Part shown: positions 25,635 to 34,919 of the stretch, in pieces
Numbering within the stretch: the stretch's first letter is position 1
How the letters are laid out: each line of letters starts with the position of its first letter
From: Lachnospiraceae bacterium MD308
GTDB taxonomy: Bacteria; Bacillota; Clostridia; Lachnospirales; Lachnospiraceae
Length of the DNA stretch: 64,000 bases
Reading direction: 5' to 3'
NCBI GenBank assembly: GCA_000403475.2
Contig: KE159795.1
Span: forward strand, 1,581,189 to 1,645,188
Notes under the pieces: model-generated
Database searches by the model: none
What the model saw: the letters and a program-made list of their open reading frames with translations, nothing else
Told to the model about the DNA's origin: nothing
Translations under genes and position numbers: made by a program

Positions 25635-26282
25635 TTATTTTCCCTGTCCATATGAGTTTTTTGCGAAATCCTGCATTATTTTTATATTTTCATCAGAAAT
25701 TCCTGCTGGTTTTCCGCCGGTTGCCTCAATCATATAATGAATCTGAGCCGTCACTTCGAGCACTTTTGCTATTTTAAAAGCGCCTTCCATATCACCTGCC
25801 ACGCATACGGCTCCGTGGGAATGCAGCAGACAGGTATTCGATTCTTCCCCCAGTGCTTTTACGCAATTATCTGCCAGCTCCCCGCTGCCCGGAAGTGCGT
25901 AATCTGCACATCTGCATATGCCTCCTAGTATCTGGGCCGCCTCATCAATGATAAGAGGAATATCTTTTCCCTGAGATGCATATACCATAGAATAAATCGG
26001 ATGGGTATGTATAATTGCATTGACATCCTCTCTGTTTCTGTAAACAGAAAGATGCATCTCTGTCTCAATCGTCGGCTTTCTCTCACCTTCCACGATTGTT
26101 CCGTCCAGTGTACATACCACTACATCATCCTCCACAATCGTATCATAGAGCATCGCGCTCGGCGTCAGATATACAAGCCCTGTCTCTTTATCCCGGAAGC
26201 TTATATTCCCCCATGTCTCTACGGTAAGACCGGAGCCGGACATCTTTTTTCCACTTTCTACAATTAATTTTTTAAAATTCAT
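25635..26282 (-). CDS. Class II aldolase, FucA/RhaD-like
   Basis: 215 aa, full length for L-fuculose-1-phosphate aldolase. The zinc ligands H92 and H94 (IHTHPIYS) and H156 (HSHGAV) and the acid/base E73 (TIETEMH) are in FucA-like positions. Such enzymes cleave a ketose-1-phosphate to dihydroxyacetone phosphate and an aldehyde (lactaldehyde from fuculose or rhamnulose phosphate). It is the last gene of the operon, matched to the kinase upstream, which would make the 1-phosphate. The substrate stereochemistry cannot be read from sequence. Confidence 0.85.
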   Translation of the reverse strand: MNFKKLIVESGKKMSGSGLTVETWGNISFRDKETGLVYLTPSAMLYDTIVEDDVVVCTLDGTIVEGERKPTIETEMHLSVYRNREDVNAIIHTHPIYSMVYASQGKDIPLIIDEAAQILGGICRCADYALPGSGELADNCVKALGEESNTCLLHSHGAVCVAGDMEGAFKIAKVLEVTAQIHYMIEATGGKPAGISDENIKIMQDFAKNSYGQGK

Positions 26283-26306
26283 CTTCTCTCCCTCTTCGTA
26301 CCTTTA

Positions 26307-27395
26307 TTATTTTGCAGCGCTGATTTCTTCTGCATACTTTTCTGTCTCAGCAAGCGTATCCTTGGCATTGTCAATTGTCACAAGCTTGCATCCTGTATCA
26401 ATATAAGTTTCCGCCTTCTCTCCTGCAAGAATCTTTGCCATATTGACAACGCCAAGCTTGCCCATCTCGATTGGCTGCTGGGCGCAGGTTGAGACAAATT
26501 TCTCATCGATAACATACTGCAGCCCTTCTGTCACACCATCATATGAGAATATCTTAATCTGCTCGGTAAGGCCCGCCTCGTCAACCGCCTGATAAGCGCC
26601 GATTCCCATCAAATCATTTTCGCAGTAAACAACCTGTAAATCCGGATTCGCCTGAATAATATTCTGGATTGCCGTATATCCAAGGTCTGTCTCCCAGTTT
26701 GCATGCTGCTCTGCTACAAGCTCGATTACATCCCCCGCCTTATCTAAGAACCCATTATATCTGTCGTCATCATTTGTCTGTCCCTGAACGCCTCTAAGGA
26801 TTGCCGCCTTACATCCGTCCGGGTACAATTCAGCCACTTTCTCTCCAACCATCTGTCCGCCCACATAGTTGTCTGTTCCGTAAAACGGAATATCCTCGCC
26901 GAGCGTCTTGATTGTATTGGCATCCAGCTTTGTATCAAGGTTAATCACCGGGATTCCTGCATCCTTACACTCCTGGAGCGCCGATATAAGCCCTTCCGAT
27001 GCCGCCGGCACGAGAATAATTCCATCCACGCCCTGCGATACAAAGTTTTCGATAATCGTAAGCTGCTCTTCTACCGACTGATGCTCTGCACCTGCCTGAA
27101 TCTCAACCTTCATTCCCAGCGCCTTGCCAGACTGCGCAACCGAGTTCGCCACAATGATATGATACTCATTATTCAGTGTCATTCCGCAAAAGCCAATCGT
27201 ATATTCACTGTATTCTTTATCCGGAACCTGCGCTTTGATTTCCTCTGCAAGCTTATCCGATACCTCCGACGACTCATCTACGACTGCTGCGTCAGATGAA
27301 TTACTATCTGCTTTACTTCCATCGCTTCCGCATCCAGCGATCATCGTTCCGAGCATTGCCACACATAATAATGTACTCACTAATTTCTTTTTCAT
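26307..27395 (-). CDS. Ribose-type ABC sugar-binding lipoprotein
   Basis: 362 aa. The lipobox IAGC is at residues 19-22 after a KKK-start signal peptide, followed by a Ser/Asp-rich linker and a periplasmic-binding-protein type I (Peripla_BP_4) fold: TIGFCGMTLNNEYH, QGVDGIILVPAASEG, AGIPVINLDTKLD. It delivers a sugar to the adjacent RbsC/RbsA-type transporter. Last transporter gene of the operon, 50 nt after the permease. Confidence 0.9.
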   Translation of the reverse strand: MKKKLVSTLLCVAMLGTMIAGCGSDGSKADSNSSDAAVVDESSEVSDKLAEEIKAQVPDKEYSEYTIGFCGMTLNNEYHIIVANSVAQSGKALGMKVEIQAGAEHQSVEEQLTIIENFVSQGVDGIILVPAASEGLISALQECKDAGIPVINLDTKLDANTIKTLGEDIPFYGTDNYVGGQMVGEKVAELYPDGCKAAILRGVQGQTNDDDRYNGFLDKAGDVIELVAEQHANWETDLGYTAIQNIIQANPDLQVVYCENDLMGIGAYQAVDEAGLTEQIKIFSYDGVTEGLQYVIDEKFVSTCAQQPIEMGKLGVVNMAKILAGEKAETYIDTGCKLVTIDNAKDTLAETEKYAEEISAAK

Positions 27396-27445
27396 TGATT
27401 ACCCTCCTTAATGTTAAGTTGATAAGTGTATGTTTCTGTCATTAA

Positions 27446-28405
27446 TTATTCTGCCTTTCGCTCTTTCCTCTTATCTGCAAACACGGCAACAATAACAACT
27501 AATCCTGTGATAACCGTCTGATAGTATGTCGCTACATTCATAATCTGAAGTCCGTTTGTCAGTGTTGCAAGAATAATTGCGCCTACGACTGTATTTGCAA
27601 GTTTCCCTTTTCCCCCTGACATAGAGATTCCTCCGATCACGGCAGCGGCTATGGCGTTCATCTCATAAGAATTCCCTGCGCTGGGATCTGCGTAGAGAAG
27701 ACGCGCCAGCAGCATCACCCCGGCAAACGCTGCGAACACACCGCAAAGGATATACACGATGACTTCCAGCCTTTTCACCTTAATGCCTGACAGCCGGGCT
27801 GCATGGGAATTACCTCCCAGCGCATAGATTCCCCTTCCGAATTTTGTATAAGCAAGCACCAGAATCATAATCGCATAAAATACAATCACATATAGCACTC
27901 CGATAGGTACTACTCCAAAAAACTTTGTTTTCATAAGCGCGCCGATTTCCAGCGGAAAGCCCGACACAGCCTGTCCTTCATTGATAATCTGCGCAAGCCC
28001 CCTGACCGCCTGCATAGAGCCTAACGTTGTAATAAATGCAGGAACCTTTCCATAACTCACCAGCACCCCATTAAAAAGTCCGATTACCGCACCGCAGAGC
28101 AGACACAGAATAATTGCGGCCGGAATCGACATTCCGCCTTTGATGTTCATGGCAAGAAATATCCCTACAAATCCCACAACCGAACCTACCGAAAGGTCAA
28201 TTCCGCCTGTCAGGATTACAATCGATGCGCCGATTGCAAGAATAGCGTTGATACTCGCCTGATTCACTATATTCATTACGTTATTAATATTCAGGAAATT
28301 TTTCCCCATTGCCGAGCATATGATTGTAAATACGAAAAATATCCCTATCATACCTATATAGATAATCCAGTCTGCTATATTAATGTCATATTTATTTTTC
28401 ATCAT
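27446..28405 (-). CDS. Ribose-type ABC permease (RbsC family)
   Basis: 319 aa, about eight to ten hydrophobic segments, with the family signature ILTGGIDLSVGSVVGF near residue 65 and AAAVIGGISMSGGKGKLANT near 245. It forms the homodimeric channel of the importer. The start overlaps the ATPase gene by 14 nt. Confidence 0.92.
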   Translation of the reverse strand: MMKNKYDINIADWIIYIGMIGIFFVFTIICSAMGKNFLNINNVMNIVNQASINAILAIGASIVILTGGIDLSVGSVVGFVGIFLAMNIKGGMSIPAAIILCLLCGAVIGLFNGVLVSYGKVPAFITTLGSMQAVRGLAQIINEGQAVSGFPLEIGALMKTKFFGVVPIGVLYVIVFYAIMILVLAYTKFGRGIYALGGNSHAARLSGIKVKRLEVIVYILCGVFAAFAGVMLLARLLYADPSAGNSYEMNAIAAAVIGGISMSGGKGKLANTVVGAIILATLTNGLQIMNVATYYQTVITGLVVIVAVFADKRKERKAE

Positions 28406-29894
28406 TAACCTCCTCCGCCAATTCTATTTTCAGAATATCCTGCTGCGTCAGTTTCCCGTCATTGTCAAGTATCGCCCGAAGCTCCCCTTCTCCCATGACT
28501 GCAACCCGGTCACTCATCTTAAGCACTTCTACAAGGTCTGACGATATCATAATAATTGAAGCTTTCTTTTTTATAAGCTCATACATTATGTTATAGATTT
28601 CATCCCGCGCCCCGACGTCAATACCTCTCGTCGGCTCATCAAAGATATAGATATCTGCATCTGAATAGAGCCATTTTGCAATTACCACCTTCTGCTGATT
28701 GCCTCCGGACAGATTCTTTGCATCCGTTAATTCAGAAAATGTCTTGATTTTCAGACTTTCTACATATTCTCTTGCGGTCTTCCTCTCCTTCCTGCGGTTT
28801 AAGAAGGGGCGGCACAGCTTGTCTAAATTAGGGAGCGCTATATTTTCAGCTACAGAGTGCATAAGAATCAGCCCCTCATCTTTGCGGTCTTCACTTAAAT
28901 ATACGATTCCGTTTTTTATATTTTCCGACAGGTCTGTGCCAATCTCTTTTCCTTTATAGATAACCTCACCCTTATCTTTTTTGTAATCTCCTATGATTGT
29001 CTTTGCAGTCTCAGTCCTTCCTGCCCCCACAAGCCCGGCAAATCCGAGAATCTCTCCCCTGTGAAGGTCAAAGGATACATCTTTTACCAGATTTTTATAT
29101 CTCAGATTTTTAACCGAAAGAACTACTTCATTCCTGTCAATGCACTTATTTTCGATTTTATCAAAGCTTACTTTTCTTCCCACCATCATCTCTGTAAGCT
29201 CATCCTCGGTGGTATCCTTAATATTCACCGTACCGACATACTCCCCGTCGCGCATAACCGTACATACATCTCCGATTTCAAACAGCTCGCTCATACGGTG
29301 GGAAATATAGATAATCCCGATTCCCTGACTTTTAAGCTCTCTTATAATCCCGAACAACATCTCTGTCTCTTTATCTGTAATCGCCGCCGTTGGTTCATCA
29401 AGGACAAGAAGCTTAACATCATTGGAAATCGCCTTCGCTATCTCTACCAACTGCTTTTTTGCAACGCTTAACCGGGAGATTAATGTCTTCGGATTGACCT
29501 TTAAGCCTATCTTATCCATATATTCCTTCGCTTCTTTTATCTCTCGTTTGTGGTCAACGGATATGCCGTTTATATACTCCTTTCCAAGAAAAATATTTTC
29601 ATAGATAGACATCTCCGGCACAAGATTAAATTCCTGATATATAACACTGACACCTTTTTTTATCACGTCTCCGGGCGGCATCTGGGGAAGCTTTTCTCCG
29701 TCAAACACAATGCTTCCTTCCTCTCTTGCGTAAGCACCGGACAATATTTTAATCAATGTAGATTTTCCGGCGCCGTTTTCCCCAAGAAGAATATGAACCT
29801 CTCCCTTTTTCACAGTGAGTTCCGTATTCTTTAGAACATTTACGCCAAAGAAGCTTTTCGTAATATGTTTCATTTCCAGAATATTTTCACCCAT
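28392..29894 (-). CDS. Ribose-type ABC ATPase (RbsA/MglA family, duplicated ATPase)
   Basis: About 500 aa from the ATG at 29894, whose AGGAGG site contains the stop codon of the kinase gene. The first ATPase has GENGAGKST (Walker A) and LVLDEPTAAI (Walker B). The second half has GLVGAGRTETAK, the signature LSGGNQQKV and IFDEPTRGIDVG. This degenerate-second-Walker-A pattern is standard for sugar importers of the RbsA/MglA/XylG type. Confidence 0.93.
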   Translation of the reverse strand: MGENILEMKHITKSFFGVNVLKNTELTVKKGEVHILLGENGAGKSTLIKILSGAYAREEGSIVFDGEKLPQMPPGDVIKKGVSVIYQEFNLVPEMSIYENIFLGKEYINGISVDHKREIKEAKEYMDKIGLKVNPKTLISRLSVAKKQLVEIAKAISNDVKLLVLDEPTAAITDKETEMLFGIIRELKSQGIGIIYISHRMSELFEIGDVCTVMRDGEYVGTVNIKDTTEDELTEMMVGRKVSFDKIENKCIDRNEVVLSVKNLRYKNLVKDVSFDLHRGEILGFAGLVGAGRTETAKTIIGDYKKDKGEVIYKGKEIGTDLSENIKNGIVYLSEDRKDEGLILMHSVAENIALPNLDKLCRPFLNRRKERKTAREYVESLKIKTFSELTDAKNLSGGNQQKVVIAKWLYSDADIYIFDEPTRGIDVGARDEIYNIMYELIKKKASIIMISSDLVEVLKMSDRVAVMGEGELRAILDNDGKLTQQDILKIELAEEVNDEK

Positions 29895-29898
29895 CACT

Positions 29899-31326
29899 TC
29901 ACCTCCTAGTATACGTTTCTGTTTCATACGACTCCGCAATAATCTGTCTGAGTTCGGAAAGTGTAAGCTCCTTGTTAAAATACTTTAATTGCACGCTTAA
30001 ATTTCCTATAGATGTACTTTCTCCGTAACACACTACAATCGTTTTTTTCATATAATGTGCCGACAGATTAAGAAGTACTCTGCTCGCAGCTCCTCCTCCC
30101 ACAATGTATACTTTTTCGAGTTTATTTCCCGTCACTTTCTCAATATCCCGGATTGTATCCGCATACACACGGGCCAGAGAATCATAAAATGTCCTGAATA
30201 GTATATCCCATCTCATTTCTCCGGATACCTGCCCGCTTTGTTTCAGATAATTCCAGAGGGCTTTTGACATACTTACCGGATTAAAGAATGCAGAGTCATT
30301 CAGATCTATCACCGCATTGCTTTCACATTGCTCCGCAAGGTTTGATATGGTATCCCACGATGTTTTTTCATTGCAGAGAAAATCATATTCTTTCTTTAAC
30401 TGATTGATAATAAACATCCCCGCGCTGTTCTTTAACAATGTAATCCTTCCAAATGCTCCTACTTCGTTAGTAAGGTTCGCACTTCTTACTTCTTCGCTGC
30501 AAATCGGCTCTTTCAACTCTGTCCCTATGAGCGACCATGTACCGCAGCTTATAAAGCCAAAATTCTCTTCCGAGGCAGGTATCGCCGCCACGGCTGATGC
30601 AGTGTCATGTGATGGTACACAGATTACTGGAATGTCATAGTCCGCCCCAATCTCCTCCAGGATATCTTTTCTTACATTGCCGATTTTCTCTCCATGCTTT
30701 CCGATTCTGCAAAAGATATTCTTATCAACCCCGAATTTTTCACATACTGCCGGATTTACTTTTCTGTCTTTTGCAGACACAAGCTGGGTTGTGCTTAATT
30801 CACTTGGCTCATTTACCATCTCGCCTGTCAAAAAATAGTTCAATATATCCGGCACCATAAGGCACTTGTCTGCCGCAGATAAGATATGCGGAAACAGCTC
30901 CTTCATCCCGGCCATCATATACACAGAATTAATCTTGTCGCATAAGATACCCGTCTCGTAAAACATCCGTTTTTCATCTTCATCATCCAGTCTTGAAAGC
31001 TGCTTTTCGCCAATCACATTCCGGTATGAAAGAGGGTTAGAAAGCATATGTCCTTCTCTGTCAAAAAACGCAAAATCCACTCCCCATGTACAGATACCAA
31101 TTGAGTCTATCTTTCCTTTCCGTGACACAAATCCCTTTAAAACCGTCTTAAATTCATTGAATATACGAAGAAGATCCCAGTAATAATATCCTCCAATTCT
31201 GACCATGTTATTGGGCATCTGGCTTACCACTTCACTATGTATCTTTCCATCTCTATACCAGCCTGCCACAATCCGAAAAGATGAATTACCGCAATCCAGC
31301 GCAATCATAGTTTTTTCTTTGTCCAT
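29899..31326 (-). CDS. FGGY carbohydrate kinase, rhamnulokinase-like
   Basis: 475 aa. DCGNSSFRI at 10-18 is the first phosphate loop; GTWSLIGTELKEP (about 260-275) and VGGGAASRVLLN (about 410) are typical of the RhaB/FucK branch. It phosphorylates a ketose, presumably at C1, for the class II aldolase in the same operon. An AGGAG site precedes the ATG. No isomerase accompanies it, so the imported sugar may already be a ketose, or the isomerase lies elsewhere. Confidence 0.82.
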   Translation of the reverse strand: MDKEKTMIALDCGNSSFRIVAGWYRDGKIHSEVVSQMPNNMVRIGGYYYWDLLRIFNEFKTVLKGFVSRKGKIDSIGICTWGVDFAFFDREGHMLSNPLSYRNVIGEKQLSRLDDEDEKRMFYETGILCDKINSVYMMAGMKELFPHILSAADKCLMVPDILNYFLTGEMVNEPSELSTTQLVSAKDRKVNPAVCEKFGVDKNIFCRIGKHGEKIGNVRKDILEEIGADYDIPVICVPSHDTASAVAAIPASEENFGFISCGTWSLIGTELKEPICSEEVRSANLTNEVGAFGRITLLKNSAGMFIINQLKKEYDFLCNEKTSWDTISNLAEQCESNAVIDLNDSAFFNPVSMSKALWNYLKQSGQVSGEMRWDILFRTFYDSLARVYADTIRDIEKVTGNKLEKVYIVGGGAASRVLLNLSAHYMKKTIVVCYGESTSIGNLSVQLKYFNKELTLSELRQIIAESYETETYTRR

Positions 31327-31336
31327 AAGCTTCTCC

Positions 31337-32236
31337 TCATTGTACGGAAATTTTTATACGATACTTTTTTTCATACTCTTTCAGAAATTGCAAATCTTTT
31401 ATCTTGAGCGATTCCATATCGCCCATCTCATATGCGCGACCCAGTCCTTTGTACTTATCAAGGCCCAGTCTGTGATACGGAAGAAACACTACCTCCTCTA
31501 CCTTCTCTAAGCTTTCAGCGAATTCAAGGAACCGTTCAATCGCACAAACCTCATCATTACACCCAGGAATATACGGATACCGAAGAAAAATCTCGCCTTT
31601 AAAATTCTTATCCAGCCATCTGATATTGCTTAATATCTCACGGTTATCCTTTCCGGTAAGCTTTAGATGCCGCTCTTCGGAAAAATGCTTATAATCGCAA
31701 TAAATAATATCAATATCATCCGCCGCTTCTTTTATATTCGCCAGCGGAACGCATCCGCATGTCTCAACCAGCACATTCCATCCGCGCTTATGTGCCAATA
31801 CGGAACATTTTTTTATAAACGGAGCATACAAAAGAGGTTCTCCCCCGCTGAATGTAACGCCGCCCCCGCTTGCCAGATAATACGCCTCGTCCTTAATCAG
31901 CACTTCCATAAGCTCTTCCACCGTATAGTCTTCCCCCTGAACGACTCTGGCGTCTGCATAACAGGCGTCTATACACTGTCTGCACATGCTGCATTTATTC
32001 CCGTCCGTAATCATCCCGTAGTCCGGATGATAATAGATAGCCCCGGCGGGGCAGGTCTCAAGACACCGCCCGCACCCTGTACACCTTACCGACTTGAATA
32101 ATATCTGCGGCTCAAATAGCTGTGATTCCGGATTTGCACACCATCTGCACTTAAGAAGGCATCCTTTTAAAAATACTGTCGTCCGTATTCCGGGGCCATC
32201 CTCTGTCGAACATCTTTCAATATTAAATACTCTCAC
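31337..32236 (-). CDS. Glycyl radical enzyme activase (radical SAM)
   Basis: 299 aa. The radical SAM motif CX3CX2C is in GCLLKCRWCANPE (about residues 30-36). A ferredoxin-like insert follows with CTGCGRCLETCPAG and CSMCRQCIDACYAD, two further [4Fe-4S] sites seen in activases of dehydratase- and decarboxylase-type glycyl radical enzymes but not in PflA. The GTG start directly follows the stop of the glycyl radical enzyme (TAAGTG), so the pair is coupled. It abstracts hydrogen from the partner's glycine to install the radical. Confidence 0.93.
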   Translation of the reverse strand: MRVFNIERCSTEDGPGIRTTVFLKGCLLKCRWCANPESQLFEPQILFKSVRCTGCGRCLETCPAGAIYYHPDYGMITDGNKCSMCRQCIDACYADARVVQGEDYTVEELMEVLIKDEAYYLASGGGVTFSGGEPLLYAPFIKKCSVLAHKRGWNVLVETCGCVPLANIKEAADDIDIIYCDYKHFSEERHLKLTGKDNREILSNIRWLDKNFKGEIFLRYPYIPGCNDEVCAIERFLEFAESLEKVEEVVFLPYHRLGLDKYKGLGRAYEMGDMESLKIKDLQFLKEYEKKYRIKISVQ

Positions 32237-34648
32237 TTATAATGCTACCTCAGTTCTGTTAATGACGTCGTTTTGTGCCGACTCTCCAAGGGAAGTAAAA
32301 AGTGCACTGTACCCGGATACACGTACCATAAGGTCTGAATATTCTTCCGGATTTTTCTGCGCCGCTTTAAGCGTTTCATTGTCTGTAACATTAAATTGAA
32401 TCTGCTGCCCGTCCTTGCTAAAGAATGCACGCATCATACCGACGATTTTCCTTCTTGACTCTTCTGTTGCGATTGCCGAAGGAGCCAGACGCATATTAAA
32501 GATATTCCCCTTCTGATCCCATATAGTAGGTATCTTTCCAACGGAATTGCACGCTGCCGTAGCACCGCTTCTCTCCGAACCATTCGCCGGGGAAACGCCG
32601 TTATTTACAGGCGAACCTGCCGTACGTCCATCCGGGGTAGCTCCAATCCTGCTTCCGAAAGAGATATTTCCCGTGACCGGGCTCTGGCTGTAAGAGAAGC
32701 AGCACGGAATCGGGCCTTTGCCGTATTTTGAGCTTTTATAATCATGCCGCAGGCTGGAACCAATATAATCCTCTACGGCAACCACCCATTTATCTGCATA
32801 ATCATCATCATTTCCGAATTTGGGCGCTTTATTTTTCATAAGGAGCTGTATTTGCTCACCTGTCGGTGACGTCGTATTATCCTGATAATTCGTTCTGCAT
32901 GCATGGAGCACCTGTTCCATCGTAAGAATCTTTTTATCATATACAAGATACTCGATAGCCGTAAGCGCATCCCCCGAACTAATCGAGCCCGCCGTAGGGC
33001 CGCCGTCCGCCGAATAGAGCGCTCCCCCTTCCACAAGGTCTAAGCACCTGCCGATACAGTCCTCCACAAGCGAAGAACGGAAAGCGTTTAAGTCATATCT
33101 GATATGTACATCATCATTGACATGCTCGGTGATGCAGTTAATATCCATAAAGTATTTGAGCATCTTCTTAAATTCATCAAACACTTCATCCATCGATTCG
33201 CAGTCAGTAATTTTCTTGTCTGTCTTTTTAAATAAGGTTCCTGTCGCCGGGTCAGTCCCATCGTTCAATGTAATCTCTAATACCTTCTCCACATTGAGCC
33301 ATGGCCCCTTCGCTGCAAAATCCCATTTCCCCGGAATAGACGCTTCAATACATCCGTCCGGGCTCCAGTCAGCCAAATCCTCCTCGGCGATACCCATATC
33401 GCGCAGCGTTTTAATAAATGCATTGTCATTATAAAATGCGGGCATACCACCCTTATGCTCAATCGCAGCTTCCAAAGCCTCAAGCAGCACTTCATCTTTT
33501 GTACCGTCAAAATATTTGACGGAAACCGAAGGTGTGATGAGCTTAAGCTCCTGGCAGGATTTTATGCACAGCATAGATACCGCATTTGTCGCATCCCTGC
33601 CGTCTGCGGTCTGTCCGCATACGGCCATGTTGATGAACATCTGATACCCCATGAAAAATTCTGTATCCGGCCACGAGCGAAGCTTGTTAATCTCATTGCA
33701 CTTTATAAAGAAACACTCCAGAATCTCCAATGCTCTTTCTTCTGTAATCCTGCCTTCCTTTATATCCTTTTCATACAGCGGATATACATACTGGTCAAAT
33801 CTCCCAAGAGAGATTGCATGTCCATTAGATTCCAGATGCACTGCAAGCAGTATGATAAAGATTGCCTGCACTGCTTCCTGGAAAGTCCTCGCGGGATGAA
33901 GCGGCACATTACGGCAGATTTTTGCAAGCTCCAGCAACTCTTTCTTGTACTCTTCAATCCCGCACTTTTGCGCTTCTTCTTCACATTTATCCGCAATTCT
34001 TCCCGCAAAATTAACAACTGCCCGGTTGCCGAGAAGCGCCGCATCTAAAAATTGTCTCTTTTTAAGGGAGTCCGGCTCAAGTATGTCAAGGCTGTTAAGC
34101 TTTTCCTGGATTCTCGCCATCACATCCTCTAATCCCTTTTCAACGACCAGCCTGTAATCCGGAATCTCATTTCCAAGCCCTGCCGCGCATACCCACGTCT
34201 CATCTGTAACCCCAGCGTCCCACGCATCGTTAACTTCTTTCGGCAGATTCTTTCTTACATAATCGTATACCGTCTTTCCATTCCAGTATTCTGCACATTC
34301 ACGGACAAGCTTCTCGTCCTCGGATGTAATATAGAATTTATCGCCCGGCCTGTCTTCCCACCTGTACGGCTTTCCGTCAAGCTCCTCTAATATCCACTGT
34401 GCCGAATATTCCGGGTAAACAGGCGAACCTTTGGCAGTCTTTGACTGATTCCCCGCAATCAGTTCGCCCGGCTTCACCCAGACTGTCATCTGATCCAACA
34501 CTTCATAGAATGACTTTGCGCGCCTGATAATAATCGGGAGTCCGTCTGTCTTCTTCATTGACTCAGTAAAAATCCTGCATCTTTCGCCGTCTACATATGG
34601 CTTTTGCTCCATTAATTCTTTACGCAGCTTTTTTATACGGTAATTCAT
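32237..34648 (-). CDS. Glycyl radical enzyme of the dehydratase (1,2-eliminase) type
   Basis: 803 aa from the ATG at 34648, which has AGGAGG 6 nt upstream; an upstream ATG would add 27 unlikely residues. The thiyl-radical cysteine and neighbouring base are C433 and E435 (DGCIEASIPGKW), and the glycyl radical site is G779 in RVSGYSALFTSLG. The Cys-X-Glu pair is that of glycerol/propanediol dehydratase, choline lyase and similar eliminases; pyruvate formate-lyase has Cys-Cys instead. The GCxExxxPGK frame is kept but the usual P-Q after the Glu is A-S here. It leads an operon with sugar kinase, importer and aldolase. The reaction is probably a dehydration of a diol or sugar derivative; the substrate is unknown. 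Confidence 0.88.
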   Translation of the reverse strand: MNYRIKKLRKELMEQKPYVDGERCRIFTESMKKTDGLPIIIRRAKSFYEVLDQMTVWVKPGELIAGNQSKTAKGSPVYPEYSAQWILEELDGKPYRWEDRPGDKFYITSEDEKLVRECAEYWNGKTVYDYVRKNLPKEVNDAWDAGVTDETWVCAAGLGNEIPDYRLVVEKGLEDVMARIQEKLNSLDILEPDSLKKRQFLDAALLGNRAVVNFAGRIADKCEEEAQKCGIEEYKKELLELAKICRNVPLHPARTFQEAVQAIFIILLAVHLESNGHAISLGRFDQYVYPLYEKDIKEGRITEERALEILECFFIKCNEINKLRSWPDTEFFMGYQMFINMAVCGQTADGRDATNAVSMLCIKSCQELKLITPSVSVKYFDGTKDEVLLEALEAAIEHKGGMPAFYNDNAFIKTLRDMGIAEEDLADWSPDGCIEASIPGKWDFAAKGPWLNVEKVLEITLNDGTDPATGTLFKKTDKKITDCESMDEVFDEFKKMLKYFMDINCITEHVNDDVHIRYDLNAFRSSLVEDCIGRCLDLVEGGALYSADGGPTAGSISSGDALTAIEYLVYDKKILTMEQVLHACRTNYQDNTTSPTGEQIQLLMKNKAPKFGNDDDYADKWVVAVEDYIGSSLRHDYKSSKYGKGPIPCCFSYSQSPVTGNISFGSRIGATPDGRTAGSPVNNGVSPANGSERSGATAACNSVGKIPTIWDQKGNIFNMRLAPSAIATEESRRKIVGMMRAFFSKDGQQIQFNVTDNETLKAAQKNPEEYSDLMVRVSGYSALFTSLGESAQNDVINRTEVAL

Positions 34649-34682
34649 TTTATACCTCCTCTTCTTTGTTTTACGCTCTGTT

Positions 34683-34698
34683 ATGTAACTTGTTACAT
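34683..34698. promoter_or_regulatory. Palindromic operator 1 of the glycyl-radical operon
   Basis: ATGTAAC-TT-GTTACAT, perfect 7-bp arms, directly downstream of the -10 box and over the likely start site. Position and symmetry fit the divergent LacI-family repressor. Confidence 0.75.
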
Positions 34699-34700
34699 TC

Positions 34701-34729
34701 ATTCTACTTTCAACTCCCATATTTGTCAA
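34701..34729 (-). promoter_or_regulatory. Promoter of the glycyl-radical operon
   Basis: Minus strand TTGACA (34724-34729), 17-nt spacer, TAGAAT (34701-34706), about 55 nt ahead of the glycyl radical enzyme start. Confidence 0.8.
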
Positions 34730-34815
34730 TACAAATTATACATATTGGTAATATTTTACAGTTTTATCTCTTTATTTTTGTGTATAATAGTTATGATAAT
34801 CTTCTATATTCAAAA

Positions 34816-34827
34816 TAACACTTGTTA
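34816..34827. promoter_or_regulatory. Palindromic operator 2, towards the LacI gene
   Basis: TAACA-CT-TGTTA shares the TTGTTA half-site with operator 1 and lies 120-130 bp away, about 95 bp before the lacI-type start. It could serve autoregulation or looping. Confidence 0.55.
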
Positions 34828-34919
34828 CTTTCATTTGTTTTGCTTTTTCATTTTAATAAGAGAAATTCAGCGCAAGATATGATAAAATATTAATAATCAG
34901 AGAAAGGATCTGCGCAAAT

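Noticed and set aside
25635-34648. Bacterial microcompartment locus for propanediol use
   Set aside because: No shell proteins, aldehyde dehydrogenase or encapsulation peptides are present in or near the operon.
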